From NCBI GenBank assembly GCA_964596185.1, contig CAZQUE010000012.1, positions 1 to 64,000 on the forward strand: a stretch of DNA of 64,000 nucleotides, read 5' to 3'. The notes beneath the pieces were generated by a model. It was not told the origin of the DNA. It saw only the letters and a list, made by a program, of their open reading frames with translations, and did not search any database. Origin of the DNA: DYKG01 sp964596185 (lineage in GTDB: Bacteria > Muiribacteriota > Ozemobacteria > Ozemobacterales > Ozemobacteraceae). This document shows, piece after piece, positions 18,251-28,000 of this stretch. The translations under genes and the position numbers were made by a program. The stretch's first letter is position 1. Every line of letters begins with the position of its first letter.

Positions 18251-19137
18251 AAATACCCCTTATCATTGTTATTGTTATAGCGCTTTTTATTCCGGTTTTT
18301 TTTGCTCTGAACTCCGAAGTCGTTCCTCCCAAAATCGAGGTTTTAACCCAGGAGCACAAGCCCCTTTTAATGGGGGTGATTCCCTACTTACAACCTGAGC
18401 AGCTAAAAAAACAGATTCTGCCAATTACCGAATATCTTTCGCTGAAATTGAAACGAAAAGTTTTGTTTATCGCCATATCCGATTATGAAGGACTGGGGCG
18501 CCTTCTTGAATTGAATAGAATCCAGATAGCCTGGTTTTCCGACACTTCATACCGAAAGTTAAAAAAGGAAAACGATTGGGAAGTTCTATGTAGACCGGTT
18601 CAATACGGCAACGTCGTTTACCGCGGACAGATCGTTGCCAGAAAAGACAGTGATATCCAAAATCTAAATGATCTGAACGGAAAGATTTTTGCTTATGTTG
18701 ATCGATATTCAGGCTCAGGATTTTATTACCCAAACCTCCTGCTTGATAGAAAGGGAATAAAACCACTCGAATTCTTTCGCGCTGTCGTTTTTTCGCAAAG
18801 CCATAGAAACAGTATTCTGGGAGTAATCAAGGGTGATTATGACGCGGCGGCGGTTTTCTCTGCGAGTTTGCTTGAATATGAAAACAAAGAGTACGAAAAC
18901 ATGAATGAACTAAAAGTAATTGCCAGAACAGACCCGATTCCCAATGATCCGATGGTCGTCCGTACTGATTTCGATGAAAAATTGAAAAAAGACATTGCTG
19001 ATGCCATGCTGAAAATGCATCTCGATGAAGATGGCAAAAGGTTTATGCAGGTTTTGACCAAATTGCGGGGCACGGAAAAATTCATCGCCGAATCTGAAGT
19101 TCAACAAATTATCGCTTCCGAAACCGCAAAATACTGA
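18247..19137 (+). CDS. PhnD-like phosphate/phosphonate-type substrate-binding protein
   Basis: A 296-aa periplasmic binding protein with an N-terminal hydrophobic signal or anchor (residues 4-22). The core follows the PhnD/SBP pattern: M-G-V-I-P-Y-L-Q-P, an I-A-W-F-S-D-T-S segment, D-L-N-G-K-I-F-A-Y-V-D, S-G-S-G-F-Y-Y-P, then G-V-I-K-G-D-Y-D-A-A-A-V and I-P-N-D-P-M-V-V. No ABC permease or ATPase is nearby. Instead it is translationally coupled (ATGA overlap) to the HEAT transporter-like gene and the Cache-HAMP receptor. It may therefore act as a ligand sensor or adaptor, not a transporter subunit. That role is inference; the fold is well supported. Confidence 0.78.
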   Translation: MKIPLIIVIVIALFIPVFFALNSEVVPPKIEVLTQEHKPLLMGVIPYLQPEQLKKQILPITEYLSLKLKRKVLFIAISDYEGLGRLLELNRIQIAWFSDTSYRKLKKENDWEVLCRPVQYGNVVYRGQIVARKDSDIQNLNDLNGKIFAYVDRYSGSGFYYPNLLLDRKGIKPLEFFRAVVFSQSHRNSILGVIKGDYDAAAVFSASLLEYENKEYENMNELKVIARTDPIPNDPMVVRTDFDEKLKKDIADAMLKMHLDEDGKRFMQVLTKLRGTEKFIAESEVQQIIASETAKY

Positions 19138-19158
19138 AAAGATTCTCTATTCTTTAAA

Positions 19159-19187
19159 TTGAGCCGGTTAAGGTTTTGTGGTAGAAT
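19159..19187 (+). promoter_or_regulatory. Sigma-70-type promoter 9 nt before a start codon
   Basis: TTGAGC (19159-19164), a 17-bp spacer and TAGAAT (19182-19187). The ATG at 19197 follows after only 9 nt, so the transcript would begin at or next to the start codon. Confidence 0.55.
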
Positions 19188-19196
19188 GCTCAAACT

Positions 19197-20309
19197 ATGA
19201 AAAATCCAGAATCTTCAGTTTTTGTAGGCTATGTTGAGCAGGCGGTTGCCGGCCGTCAAGATCCTCTTTCACCACCTATTTCAATCAGCCGCAATGGGTC
19301 GCTGGCGAAATGGCGCGGGAAATTCCATTTTCTCGACTTGCGGGTAAATGATCCCGGCTTAAAGAAACATCGCGAAGATTTCCGCCAGATGTTGCAGAAA
19401 GCCCAAACACTTGGCCTCGAAACCATCGTTACCCTGCCGCAGTTCAACCCTGTGTTGTTTGATCTGCCACCTGAAGATCCTGAAAAAATAGTCGCCTCAA
19501 ACCGAAAAACGCAGCAAAACAGGCCTGAAAAACTGGTTTATTTCAAGCCGGCCTTTTTGGCTCTTCATCAGGCAGTACGCGGTTCTTCATCTTTTACAAA
19601 ACTTGCTGTGGCTGATTGCCAACCAATAATCGAGCTTGCAGCAGAATTTGGCGTTAACAAGATCGTTGTGCCAGTCTCTGAACCGGGGCAATATCTCGAT
19701 CGCGTTGCCGAAGATGAATTTGAAAAATGTTTCGCAGAGCTCGATCAATCTGCAAAGTCTCATGGCATAAGGTTGCACGTGCGCAATGGCGGTCTTTCCG
19801 AAAGATATTACAAGCGTCTTCGGTCTGCTTTTGGCTGTGGCCTTGCTTATAATGTGGGAATTGCCCATCTTGAAAGCGATAATATTTTTGAGAACTACTG
19901 CAAATGGAAAAATGACATCGCAATTCTCATGCTTCATCAGGTTTTGCCGGGTATAGACCGCTGGGAAGCCAGAAGAACCGCCCTTGAAAAATCTTTGAAA
20001 AATTATGTCGCTATTAAAAAAGAATACCGCCAAAGTCTTGAAGACGGCGATAATGAATATGCTGAAAAGTGCCTGAAACGCTTCAATGCCGCCCTGAAAG
20101 ATTATTATGAAGCTTTCAAAAATCTGGATTCAAATCTGGGCTTGTTTCAGAATGGTGATTTGAACCTGGTTCCTTTGCTGAAAGAAATTCGTAATGATAT
20201 TGCAGATGGTCAGGACAAATATTTGTTGCTTGAAACCGTTCCCAATACCCGAAATTCCGACTTCGTTTTTCGCTATCTGCTTGCAGATAGCTTCTCAGGA
20301 TCTTTCTAA
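19197..20309 (+). CDS. Xylose-isomerase-like TIM-barrel protein, function unknown
   Basis: A 370-aa cytosolic protein whose strand-helix alternation suggests a TIM barrel of the sugar-phosphate isomerase/epimerase (AP endonuclease 2-like) type. Relevant segments are H-F-L-D-L-R-V, L-E-T-I-V-T-L-P, an A-A-E-F-G-V-N-K-I-V-V-P-V helix-strand, G-I-R-L-H-V-R-N-G-G and L-A-Y-N-V-G-I-A-H-L. These resemble the strand ends that carry metal ligands (Glu/His/Asp) in that family, but I cannot assign the ligands with confidence. The C-terminal 100 residues are helical. There is no ribosome site: a promoter ends 9 nt before the ATG, so the mRNA may be leaderless. Substrate is unknown. Confidence 0.45.
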   Translation: MKNPESSVFVGYVEQAVAGRQDPLSPPISISRNGSLAKWRGKFHFLDLRVNDPGLKKHREDFRQMLQKAQTLGLETIVTLPQFNPVLFDLPPEDPEKIVASNRKTQQNRPEKLVYFKPAFLALHQAVRGSSSFTKLAVADCQPIIELAAEFGVNKIVVPVSEPGQYLDRVAEDEFEKCFAELDQSAKSHGIRLHVRNGGLSERYYKRLRSAFGCGLAYNVGIAHLESDNIFENYCKWKNDIAILMLHQVLPGIDRWEARRTALEKSLKNYVAIKKEYRQSLEDGDNEYAEKCLKRFNAALKDYYEAFKNLDSNLGLFQNGDLNLVPLLKEIRNDIADGQDKYLLLETVPNTRNSDFVFRYLLADSFSGSF

Positions 20310-20314
20310 GAGAG

Positions 20315-21454
20315 ATGAATATCAGGCGAGTTTTTATTGCTCTTCTCGTTCTCTTTGTTTGTCCGATTCTCAACTTGCCGGCCTTCTCAGAAGACCAGGC
20401 CAGGCCTCCTTATTCTCTCAATAAATGCCTGCTTCGTGGAGAGGAGCTTTATCGTTCAAACAACTATTCCGAAGCGCTCATTTTTTACTACGAAGCTTTC
20501 CAGCTGGTAGAGGATTCAGCCACCAGAGGGAAACTGCATTTTCGCATTGGTGAATGTCTCGAGGCTGTGCGGCGCTACGATTTTGCAACCTGGCATTATC
20601 AGCAGGCCGTAAAGAATTCTTTGCCTGACATTCTCGTTAGCAGAGTAATCATGAAACTTGAGCATTTGCCTGAAATGGCACAAAAAGAAGAGGCGAATCG
20701 TCTTTTTAAAAGTGCCATGGCGCTTTATCGCAAGCGAAATATCAGAGAGGCCATAGACGATTATCTGGCCAGTCTTAGGCTAATGCCTTCACTGATGGCT
20801 CAAGACGAATCGGGCCTGATTGATGATGCCGTAAAATACCTGACCTTCCTTTCTGAAAGTAAAGAGAATGAGCCGGCAAGATTATTGAAGCTGGCAACTC
20901 TGCTAGAACTTCGTGGCGATATCGAAAAGTCAACCGAAACGCTGCAGCAGATTCTTATAATTTATCCTGACTCCGACGAAGCAGCGCAGGCCGAAGATAA
21001 GCTTGCGATGTTTTCTCAGCGAAAAACAGCCTATGTTGAGCCTGCCCGACCGAGAAACGCAATTCAGGAACTTAGTTCCCCTGCAGAAGCAATATTATTC
21101 GATGAGGTTTTCGAATTTAGAAATGCTGGTATTGTTTCTCGCGAACTTAACGGATTTGCGTTTACATTTCGGGCGATTAGCGAAAAGCCAGGAACTCCTT
21201 CTGATCGCTTCGAGGCTTTTTCAGCTACCCTAGGCCTGGGAAGTGAACAACGAGATTTTTTCTTCACTGCAGAAGATGGCATTGAAGAAAACCAGCATGT
21301 TTTTGAAACTCCCCAATTCAAATATACCATGACGTTTGCGGCGGTTAATTTGACCCGGGGATTCATCCAGGATCTCTATGGCGAAGGTCGCAGGCAGGTC
21401 AATCTGTTCTCTGACATCAGAGTGCACTTGAAAGTTGAACGAATAGGATACTGA
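20315..21454 (+). CDS. Exported TPR-repeat protein
   Basis: A signal peptide at about residues 1-26 is followed by TPR-like helical hairpins at about 36-230 (for example L-R-G-E-E-L-Y-R-S-N-N-Y-S-E-A-L-I-F-Y-Y-E-A-F and L-R-G-D-I-E-K-S-T-E-T-L-Q-Q-I). A different beta-rich domain of about 120 residues with no recognised family ends the protein. It starts 5 bp after the previous stop, with an AGAGAG ribosome site, so the two genes form an operon. The function is likely a scaffold in the periplasm. Confidence 0.6.
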   Translation: MNIRRVFIALLVLFVCPILNLPAFSEDQARPPYSLNKCLLRGEELYRSNNYSEALIFYYEAFQLVEDSATRGKLHFRIGECLEAVRRYDFATWHYQQAVKNSLPDILVSRVIMKLEHLPEMAQKEEANRLFKSAMALYRKRNIREAIDDYLASLRLMPSLMAQDESGLIDDAVKYLTFLSESKENEPARLLKLATLLELRGDIEKSTETLQQILIIYPDSDEAAQAEDKLAMFSQRKTAYVEPARPRNAIQELSSPAEAILFDEVFEFRNAGIVSRELNGFAFTFRAISEKPGTPSDRFEAFSATLGLGSEQRDFFFTAEDGIEENQHVFETPQFKYTMTFAAVNLTRGFIQDLYGEGRRQVNLFSDIRVHLKVERIGY

Positions 21455-21459
21455 GGATT

Positions 21460-21570
21460 ATGTTTTTTCAGATATTTGGCTATGCTTTTGGATTGTTCAT
21501 GGCTCTGCATTATTATGTTTTCCTCGTGTTTTTGCCTGCCTTGATAAGCAGTTTGCTTGACGAGAATTAA
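21460..21570 (+). CDS. Possible 36-aa hydrophobic membrane peptide
   Basis: The frame starts M-F-F-Q-I-F-G-Y-A-F-G-L-F-M-A-L and contains one hydrophobic helix covering most of the peptide, ending in S-L-L-D-E-N. A GAGG overlaps the preceding stop codon but sits only 3 nt before the ATG, which is short. The reading frame fills the gap between the TPR and DUF4912 genes. It is plausible as a single-pass small protein but could be chance. Confidence 0.35.
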   Translation: MFFQIFGYAFGLFMALHYYVFLVFLPALISSLLDEN

Positions 21571-21640
21571 ATCGATTATTTTTCGGTTTTCTGCTATCAT
21601 TGATATTTAATTTATGGATTTGGCTTTGGAGTTAGTTGGC

Positions 21641-23404
21641 ATGGCAAAAAAAATAAATCAGAGAGACCTTGAAGGTTTAAAGCGAGAAGAGCTCTATCAG
21701 TTGGCCCAGGAATTCAAAATCAAGGGCCGTTCAAAAATGGCAAAGGCCGAATTGATCGAGGCATTGAAAAGTTTCGTTCCTGTTAGCGATAAGCAAGAAA
21801 AAACGACGATTCAGCCTGGCGTTTCGAAGGAAAAGGCCGGCAAAAAAGAAAAAACGGCATCGAAAAGCACTGCCAGGACCAAAAAAAATCAGATTGCACA
21901 GGAAAATTTGCCGGAATTACCTGTGGAAAAACCTTTAACCAAATCCAAAGAAAAAGATTCCAATCCTAAAAAGTCCATAAAGCAATCAAAAAAGAATTCA
22001 CCTGATCAAGAAACTGTCTTGAAAAATACCAAAGCTAAAAAAGCTGAAACTGCAAAGCCTGAACCAAAAGTTGAAAAAGCGCCAACAAAAAGAAAAAAAG
22101 CTGCTGCTGAAAATAAAAAAACAGAACCTAAAGAAACGACCGAAGAACCGAAAATCTTTGATTCTTCTCGGGAAACCCTTTCTAGTGATAAATCAAGCAA
22201 GGAATCGATTCTTTCTCTTTCCTTTGCCAAGGAGAAAAAGGAGTCGAGTCAGCGAAACAAGAAAGGCGCAGTCGTTGAGTCGGTTGCTATTCCTGTAGAG
22301 TTGATAACAAGTGTTAAGCCAGAGCAGCCTTCGCCAAAAGCCAGACAGATTGAGGAAGAACGCTCTCGCAGACATGCCTCGTTGAAAACTACTATGGAAA
22401 TTCCTGTTTTCAGTGCGCCAGCTCCAGAAATAGCCAAACCGGTTTCAGAAGAGGACCTGACTGGCGACTTGCCCTCTGACTACGGAGAAACCAGAATCGT
22501 AGTTCAAATTCGTGACCCGCATTGGGCACACGCTTATTGGCAAATTCCCAGATCTGAACTAAAAAGACTTGAAATGCAGGTCGGCATTTTTGAATTTGCT
22601 CATTCGCATTTTGTTTTGAGGATTCATAATGTCTCTGATGGCTTTACCCAGGAATTTTCTCTTTCCGAACATGCTCGAAGTCATTATATCTACCTGGAAA
22701 ATGCGAATACGGTTTATCAGGCAGAACTTGGATTACAAAGTCCAACCGAGGGCTACACTTTCATTGCTCTGTCCAATATTATTCAAACTCCGCCCGATCG
22801 TGTGTCCAGCAACTGGGCTATTCCAGTTACCCCAAAATCTTCTTCTGGCGATGATGATCGTATTGCTGGTCATGCTTTGCCCGAAAAACCCGAAGAAGTT
22901 CTACAGACTTCACCCGTTGAAGAGATAACCGAACCGGAAAAAGTTTTTCAAAAGGCTATTTCAACCGGAACCGGTCTTCCTGCGCTGTTTAATGCTTCAG
23001 GTGAATCGGGGCGTCCGGGAGTTCCTGCCCCTGTAATACCATCTGAGGATGAAAAGACCTTTCCAGCGCCTGTGTCATCTTTTGAGGCACCCAAACCAGT
23101 ATCTTCTTTTCAGATACCATCCCCGGCTGCCGGAAGCTTCGTCCATAACCCCAGCCAATCGAAAATTGCCGACACCGACATCTTTCTTACTGCTACTCCA
23201 GAGCTTATCCTCTATGGTATGGTCGACAAAAGATGTTTGCTTGATTTCAATGGGCAGAAGGTTCAAGTCGAACCTGACGGCAGTTTTTCAATGCGCTTTG
23301 TGCTGCCGGTTAATCAGCAGAAATCTCTCGAACTTCAAGCGCTGGAGCCAGAGTCGGGGAAAACTAGAACCATTCGCGCCACGGTAAAATTTGAAGTTCT
23401 GTAA
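21641..23404 (+). CDS. DUF4912 protein with N-terminal Rho_N-like domain
   Basis: About 587 aa from ATG 21641, which has GGAG 9 nt upstream; an ATG 27 bp earlier lacks one. Residues about 5-42 match the Rho N-terminal (SAP-like) helix-extended-helix fold: D-L-E-G-L-K-R-E-E-L-Y-Q-L-A-Q-E-F-K-I. A Lys/Glu/Pro-rich disordered stretch runs to about 250. The DUF4912 domain follows at about 285-400 and again near the end, with R-D-P-H-W-A-H-A-Y-W-Q-I, V-L-R-I-H-N-V-S-D and later the L-Y-G-M-V-D segment. DUF4912 genes are often adjacent to GH57 glucan-branching enzymes, and here the stop overlaps the GH57 start by 1 nt. It may help organise glycogen metabolism, but its activity is unknown. Confidence 0.8.
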   Translation: MAKKINQRDLEGLKREELYQLAQEFKIKGRSKMAKAELIEALKSFVPVSDKQEKTTIQPGVSKEKAGKKEKTASKSTARTKKNQIAQENLPELPVEKPLTKSKEKDSNPKKSIKQSKKNSPDQETVLKNTKAKKAETAKPEPKVEKAPTKRKKAAAENKKTEPKETTEEPKIFDSSRETLSSDKSSKESILSLSFAKEKKESSQRNKKGAVVESVAIPVELITSVKPEQPSPKARQIEEERSRRHASLKTTMEIPVFSAPAPEIAKPVSEEDLTGDLPSDYGETRIVVQIRDPHWAHAYWQIPRSELKRLEMQVGIFEFAHSHFVLRIHNVSDGFTQEFSLSEHARSHYIYLENANTVYQAELGLQSPTEGYTFIALSNIIQTPPDRVSSNWAIPVTPKSSSGDDDRIAGHALPEKPEEVLQTSPVEEITEPEKVFQKAISTGTGLPALFNASGESGRPGVPAPVIPSEDEKTFPAPVSSFEAPKPVSSFQIPSPAAGSFVHNPSQSKIADTDIFLTATPELILYGMVDKRCLLDFNGQKVQVEPDGSFSMRFVLPVNQQKSLELQALEPESGKTRTIRATVKFEVL

Positions 23405-25014
23405 TGCTTGCTAATTTTGAACGCAAGGGGTTTTTAACCCTAATTCTGCACGCTCATCTTCCATTTGTGCGGCACCCGGAACATGCCGACATGATGGAAG
23501 AACGCTGGTTGTTCGAGGCAATTACCGAAACATACATTCCCCTTGTTCAAATCTTTTCGGACCTTCTTGAAGATCATGTACCCTTTCGGTTGACCATGTC
23601 GATTACACCGCCTCTTGCAGCGATGCTGTCCGATGAATTATTGATCAATAGATATTGTATATATCTTAAGAAGCTTATAGGTTTAGCTGAAAAAGAACTG
23701 GCCAGAACCATTCTCGTTCCTGAGCTTCAGGCCAATGCCAGGATGTACCTGCAAAAATTTACTGCGGCAGATAAAACTCTATGTTTATGGAATCATAGAT
23801 TGCTTGATGCGTTTTCTTATTTTCAGCAAGCAGGTGTACTTGAAATTATAACTTGCTGCGCTACCCACGGCTATCTGCCTTTGATGCAGCATCAGCCTGA
23901 AGCGATCAATGCTCAGATTGAAATGGCGGTCATAGACTATCGACACCATTTTGGTTGTGAACCCAAGGGAATATGGCTGGCAGAATGTGCATACAGTCCC
24001 GGTGATGACAAGATACTGGCTCGCCATGGATTGAAGTATTTCTTTGTCGATACCCATGGAATTTTATATGCCGAACCTCGGCCGACAATGGGTGTTTATG
24101 CTCCAATAGAATGTGAATCAGGTGTTCTGGCATTCGGGCGTGATGTTGAAAGCAGTCGTCAGGTTTGGTCGGCTCATGAAGGTTACCCCGGCGATTATCA
24201 TTACCGCGAATTTTATCGAGACATTGGTTTTGATCTTGATAAAAATTACCTTTCACCATTTTTACACGAAACCGGCATTCGCCTAAATACCGGAATAAAA
24301 TACCACCGGATTACTTCCAGAGAAAATTCGGAAAAAGAGTATTACAATTATTCAAGAGCGATGGAAAAAGTTGCCATTCATGCTGGCCACTTCATCGACT
24401 GTCGCGAGAAACAGATCAAACATTTGTTTGGGGCTATCGAGCGCAAGCCTGTTGTGGTTTCGCCGTATGATGCGGAATTGTTCGGACATTGGTGGTTCGA
24501 GGGGCCAGAGTTCATTCGTCAGGTGTTGAGGAAAATATCTCTGGAAAGCGATGTCGTCGGCCTGGCAACTCCTTCTGATTATCTGAAAATGTTTCCTGTG
24601 AATCAACGGGCCAATCCCTGTCTTTCATCATGGGGGCATCGGGGGTACAATGAATTCTGGCTCGATCATAGCAACGACTGGATTTACCCACATCAACACA
24701 AGGCTGCTGAGCGCATGGTCGAGTTGTGTGAAAAATTTCCCGCAGCGACGGGTCTGTTAAGAAGAGCACTAAACCAGGCCGCGCGAGAATTGCTGTTGCT
24801 TCAGTCTTCTGACTGGGCTTTCATTTTGCGCAATAATACCACCGTTGAATATGCTAGAAAAAGAGTTAAAGATCATACTTTTCGCTTCAACAAAATTTTT
24901 GAAGATGTCATCAATGGATCAATCAATGAGGCATGGCTGAAAGAAGTTGAAAAACGTGATAATATTTTCCAGGAAATAGACTATCTGATATACAGCAGGG
25001 ATCGCCACAAGTAA
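23404..25014 (+). CDS. GH57 family 1,4-alpha-glucan branching enzyme (DUF1957 type)
   Basis: Likely transfers glucan segments to form alpha-1,6 branches in glycogen. The N-terminus has the family start H-A-H-L-P-F-V-R-H-P. The putative nucleophile E194 lies in W-L-A-E-C-A-Y and the acid/base D356 in Y-D-A-E-L-F-G-H-W-W, matching TK1436-type enzymes. The C-terminal helical domain (about 420-520) includes the D-H-S-N-D-W-I-Y-P motif. At 536 aa it is the usual length. Translation is coupled to the DUF4912 gene by a TAATG junction. The next gene, an adenylate cyclase, follows after 15 bp. Confidence 0.9.
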   Translation: MLANFERKGFLTLILHAHLPFVRHPEHADMMEERWLFEAITETYIPLVQIFSDLLEDHVPFRLTMSITPPLAAMLSDELLINRYCIYLKKLIGLAEKELARTILVPELQANARMYLQKFTAADKTLCLWNHRLLDAFSYFQQAGVLEIITCCATHGYLPLMQHQPEAINAQIEMAVIDYRHHFGCEPKGIWLAECAYSPGDDKILARHGLKYFFVDTHGILYAEPRPTMGVYAPIECESGVLAFGRDVESSRQVWSAHEGYPGDYHYREFYRDIGFDLDKNYLSPFLHETGIRLNTGIKYHRITSRENSEKEYYNYSRAMEKVAIHAGHFIDCREKQIKHLFGAIERKPVVVSPYDAELFGHWWFEGPEFIRQVLRKISLESDVVGLATPSDYLKMFPVNQRANPCLSSWGHRGYNEFWLDHSNDWIYPHQHKAAERMVELCEKFPAATGLLRRALNQAARELLLLQSSDWAFILRNNTTVEYARKRVKDHTFRFNKIFEDVINGSINEAWLKEVEKRDNIFQEIDYLIYSRDRHK

Positions 25015-25029
25015 ATAAGAGGTTTCTAA

Positions 25030-28000
25030 ATGAGAAAAAAAGGCCTGTCAGGCATATTTTCCAATGTGCTTTTGAAAATTTCGAAGAAAGAGTCCAGTAG
25101 AACAGGTCTCTTCTTCGGTTTTATCTGCTCAATATTGTCAATGTACCTTTTTATGGGCGGCTTTTTCACTCCCCTGGATAATTATCTCACTTCATTGTTT
25201 TTACAATATGATTATCATCAACCGGAACTCCAAGATTTGATCGTCGTTGCCAAAAAGGATCAGGCAACATCAGAACTGATTCAAAAAAACCCGGGTCGTC
25301 AGGAATTTGCTTCGGTATTTGAATTGCTGGGGCAAAGCCAAAAAATCAGGCGTCCGGGCGGAGGAAAGGCGAGACCATTTTCTTTTTTTACCTTTATGGC
25401 CGGCTTTCTCAAAAATATAAAAGAACCAATTGTCCGCAACAGTATGGTGGACTACTGGGGGTACACATCCCAGAATCTTGATTTCTTCAGCAAAAATCCT
25501 CAGGTTGAAGGTTATGCAAGTCTGATCAAGATTGATTCTCTAATATTTGCACCGAATGGCGGGAATCTTTTGAAGGCTTTTGCAGGGCCACCACGAGGAC
25601 CTTTTTTGATAAGCACTTTGGGGCTTTGCTTCTATAAAAACGAAGTTATCTGGATCGATCTTGAAGAATGGCATCAGAAAAATAAAGAAAGAACCTCAAA
25701 AGGCCTGCCTAAAATTTACCCGACCAAAAGAGACTTCGATGCTTTGTTAGATGAAAAACGTGCTGATTTCGAGGCTAACCGCAAGGCAGTAGACGATTTG
25801 GCACAAAGATGGCAGATGTTTCTTACCAAGATTCAGCAGGCACACCTTGCGATAAATATAGAGATGAGTCCGACCAATCTATTTGTTCGTGAAATTGAAC
25901 TTGTTTCCAATCTGTTTTTCCAGATAGAACTGGTCGCGGTTTTTGAACCGCTTCCAGCTGAATACTATATTCCTCCTGCTTCGGTTATTGCTTTCGATTT
26001 TATTCTTCAGGGTAAAAAAGGATTAGAGTCCGATCAATTGCTTAAAAATGCTATCGCCGATTGTAAGTCCGATGTTGTGCTGGCAGCCTACACCGTAAGG
26101 GAAGAAGAATACGAAAACGATGACGGATCTTTTTACATGGAAGCTGGTAAAGACGGTGATATGAAAAGGTATCCTTTGCAGGACGATGTTGCCTCGCAAA
26201 CACAGAAAAAGGGAACCAAGGTTAGTAAAGACCGTTATAAAAGATTTGTAACCAGATTAATAATGCCAGATGACCAGTTTGTTAATGAAAAAACTCAGCT
26301 TGGGATGATAGATATTTTAACTGGTGATAAGAATTTCGTTACGCAAATTCCGATGTTTACACTTCTTCCTGACCAAAAAAGAATAGAACCGTCTTTCAGT
26401 CTTGTGACCTCAATGCTTGCCCTTGATGCCGAGCAGCCTGAAAATGCATCAGAAAGTTATTTAGCAGCAATGAGAAAAGAACTGGATAATATTTATCCTA
26501 TGGTTGCCTCCGGAACCTTTAATGGACCTTTGAAAATCAAGGATAACGAAATTCCAGTCGACCAGAATGGCCGACTTTTTGTTAAATTTGTCGGTTCGAC
26601 CAAGAAAAACAATTATGAACAGGCTGCGTTTCCATCAGTTTCTTTCTTTGAATGCTTTACCGAAAACCATTTGAAATCTTTTTATGCCGAAGCCTCTGAT
26701 ATTGGAAAAAAGAGAATCAAACGTGCTCATAACCGTATTTTGAGCTATGGTGTGAATAAGGGGCGAAAGATCATACTCGCTGGGCCTTTTGAAGTAAGCG
26801 ACATGGATTTCTACCCCACGCCTTTAAATGTTAAAACACCATTTACTGTTCAAAACGACCCCCTGATGGGTGTTGAAATACACGCAAATGCGGTATTGAA
26901 CATCATGAAGAAAAATTATCTCAGACATCCTGACCCTCGACATACCTATTTTGCCACATTGGTAACCTGCTTGCTGCTCGGCTTGATCCTGGATTTTATT
27001 TCGCCTTTCGTCGGAGCCTTTATCGCCTTTGGTTTTTTTGCCGCTGCTTCATGGTATGGGGCATTTTCTTATAATCAGCTGGGACAGGTTATATATGTTT
27101 CTTCTATGGTCGTGAGTTATCCAATGATCTGGGCTCTCGCTACCTTGACAAATTATCTTCGTCAGCGTGCCAGAGCCCAAAATACCAAAGACATGTTCTC
27201 GCGTTTCGTGGCCGCAGACGTCGTTCAATACATGCTTGAGAATCCAGAATTAGTAAAACCGGGTGGACAGAAGGTCGAATTGACTATTTTCTTTTCTGAT
27301 GTGGCTGGCTTTACTTCGATATCAGAGGCTCTTACTCCGGAAGAGTTGGTTGTACTGCTAAATGAATACCTTGGCGCAATGACCGATCTTCTTTTCGAAT
27401 ATGGTGGAACCCTTGACAAATTCATTGGTGATGCGGTTATGGCGTTTTGGAATTATCCAAGAGAGCAGGGCGATCATGCCGAAAGGGCCTGTCTTTGCGC
27501 CCTTGCAATGCAACGTAAAATCAATGAGTTACAGATCGGTTGGGCCGAAAGAGGCTTGCCACGTGTTTCCGCCCGCGCAGGCCTTAATACGGCAGGTGTC
27601 GTTGTTGGTTATATGGGTTCAAACAAGGCTCAAATGAACTTCACCTGCATGGGAGACGGAGTTAATCTGGCTTCTCGCCTGGAGGGAGCCAATAAAGAAT
27701 ACGGAACAGCGATGATGATAAGCGATGCAACTTATCAGAAAGCAAAGAATGTGGTTACCGCCCGCTTCCTGGATTTTCTTGCAGTTAAAGGCAAGAAAGA
27801 GCCGGTGAAAGTTTTTGAATTGGTTTGTGAGAAGGGGAATGAACCTCCTGACTGGGATGAACTTCACCAGATGTATGACAACGCTATTCAGTTGCACCTG
27901 GATCGAAAATGGGACGAAGCAATCGCCAATTTTGAGAAGATCCTTGCCCGGTGGCCAGAAGATGGCCCAAGCCAGACTTATCTGCATCGCTGTCATGAAT

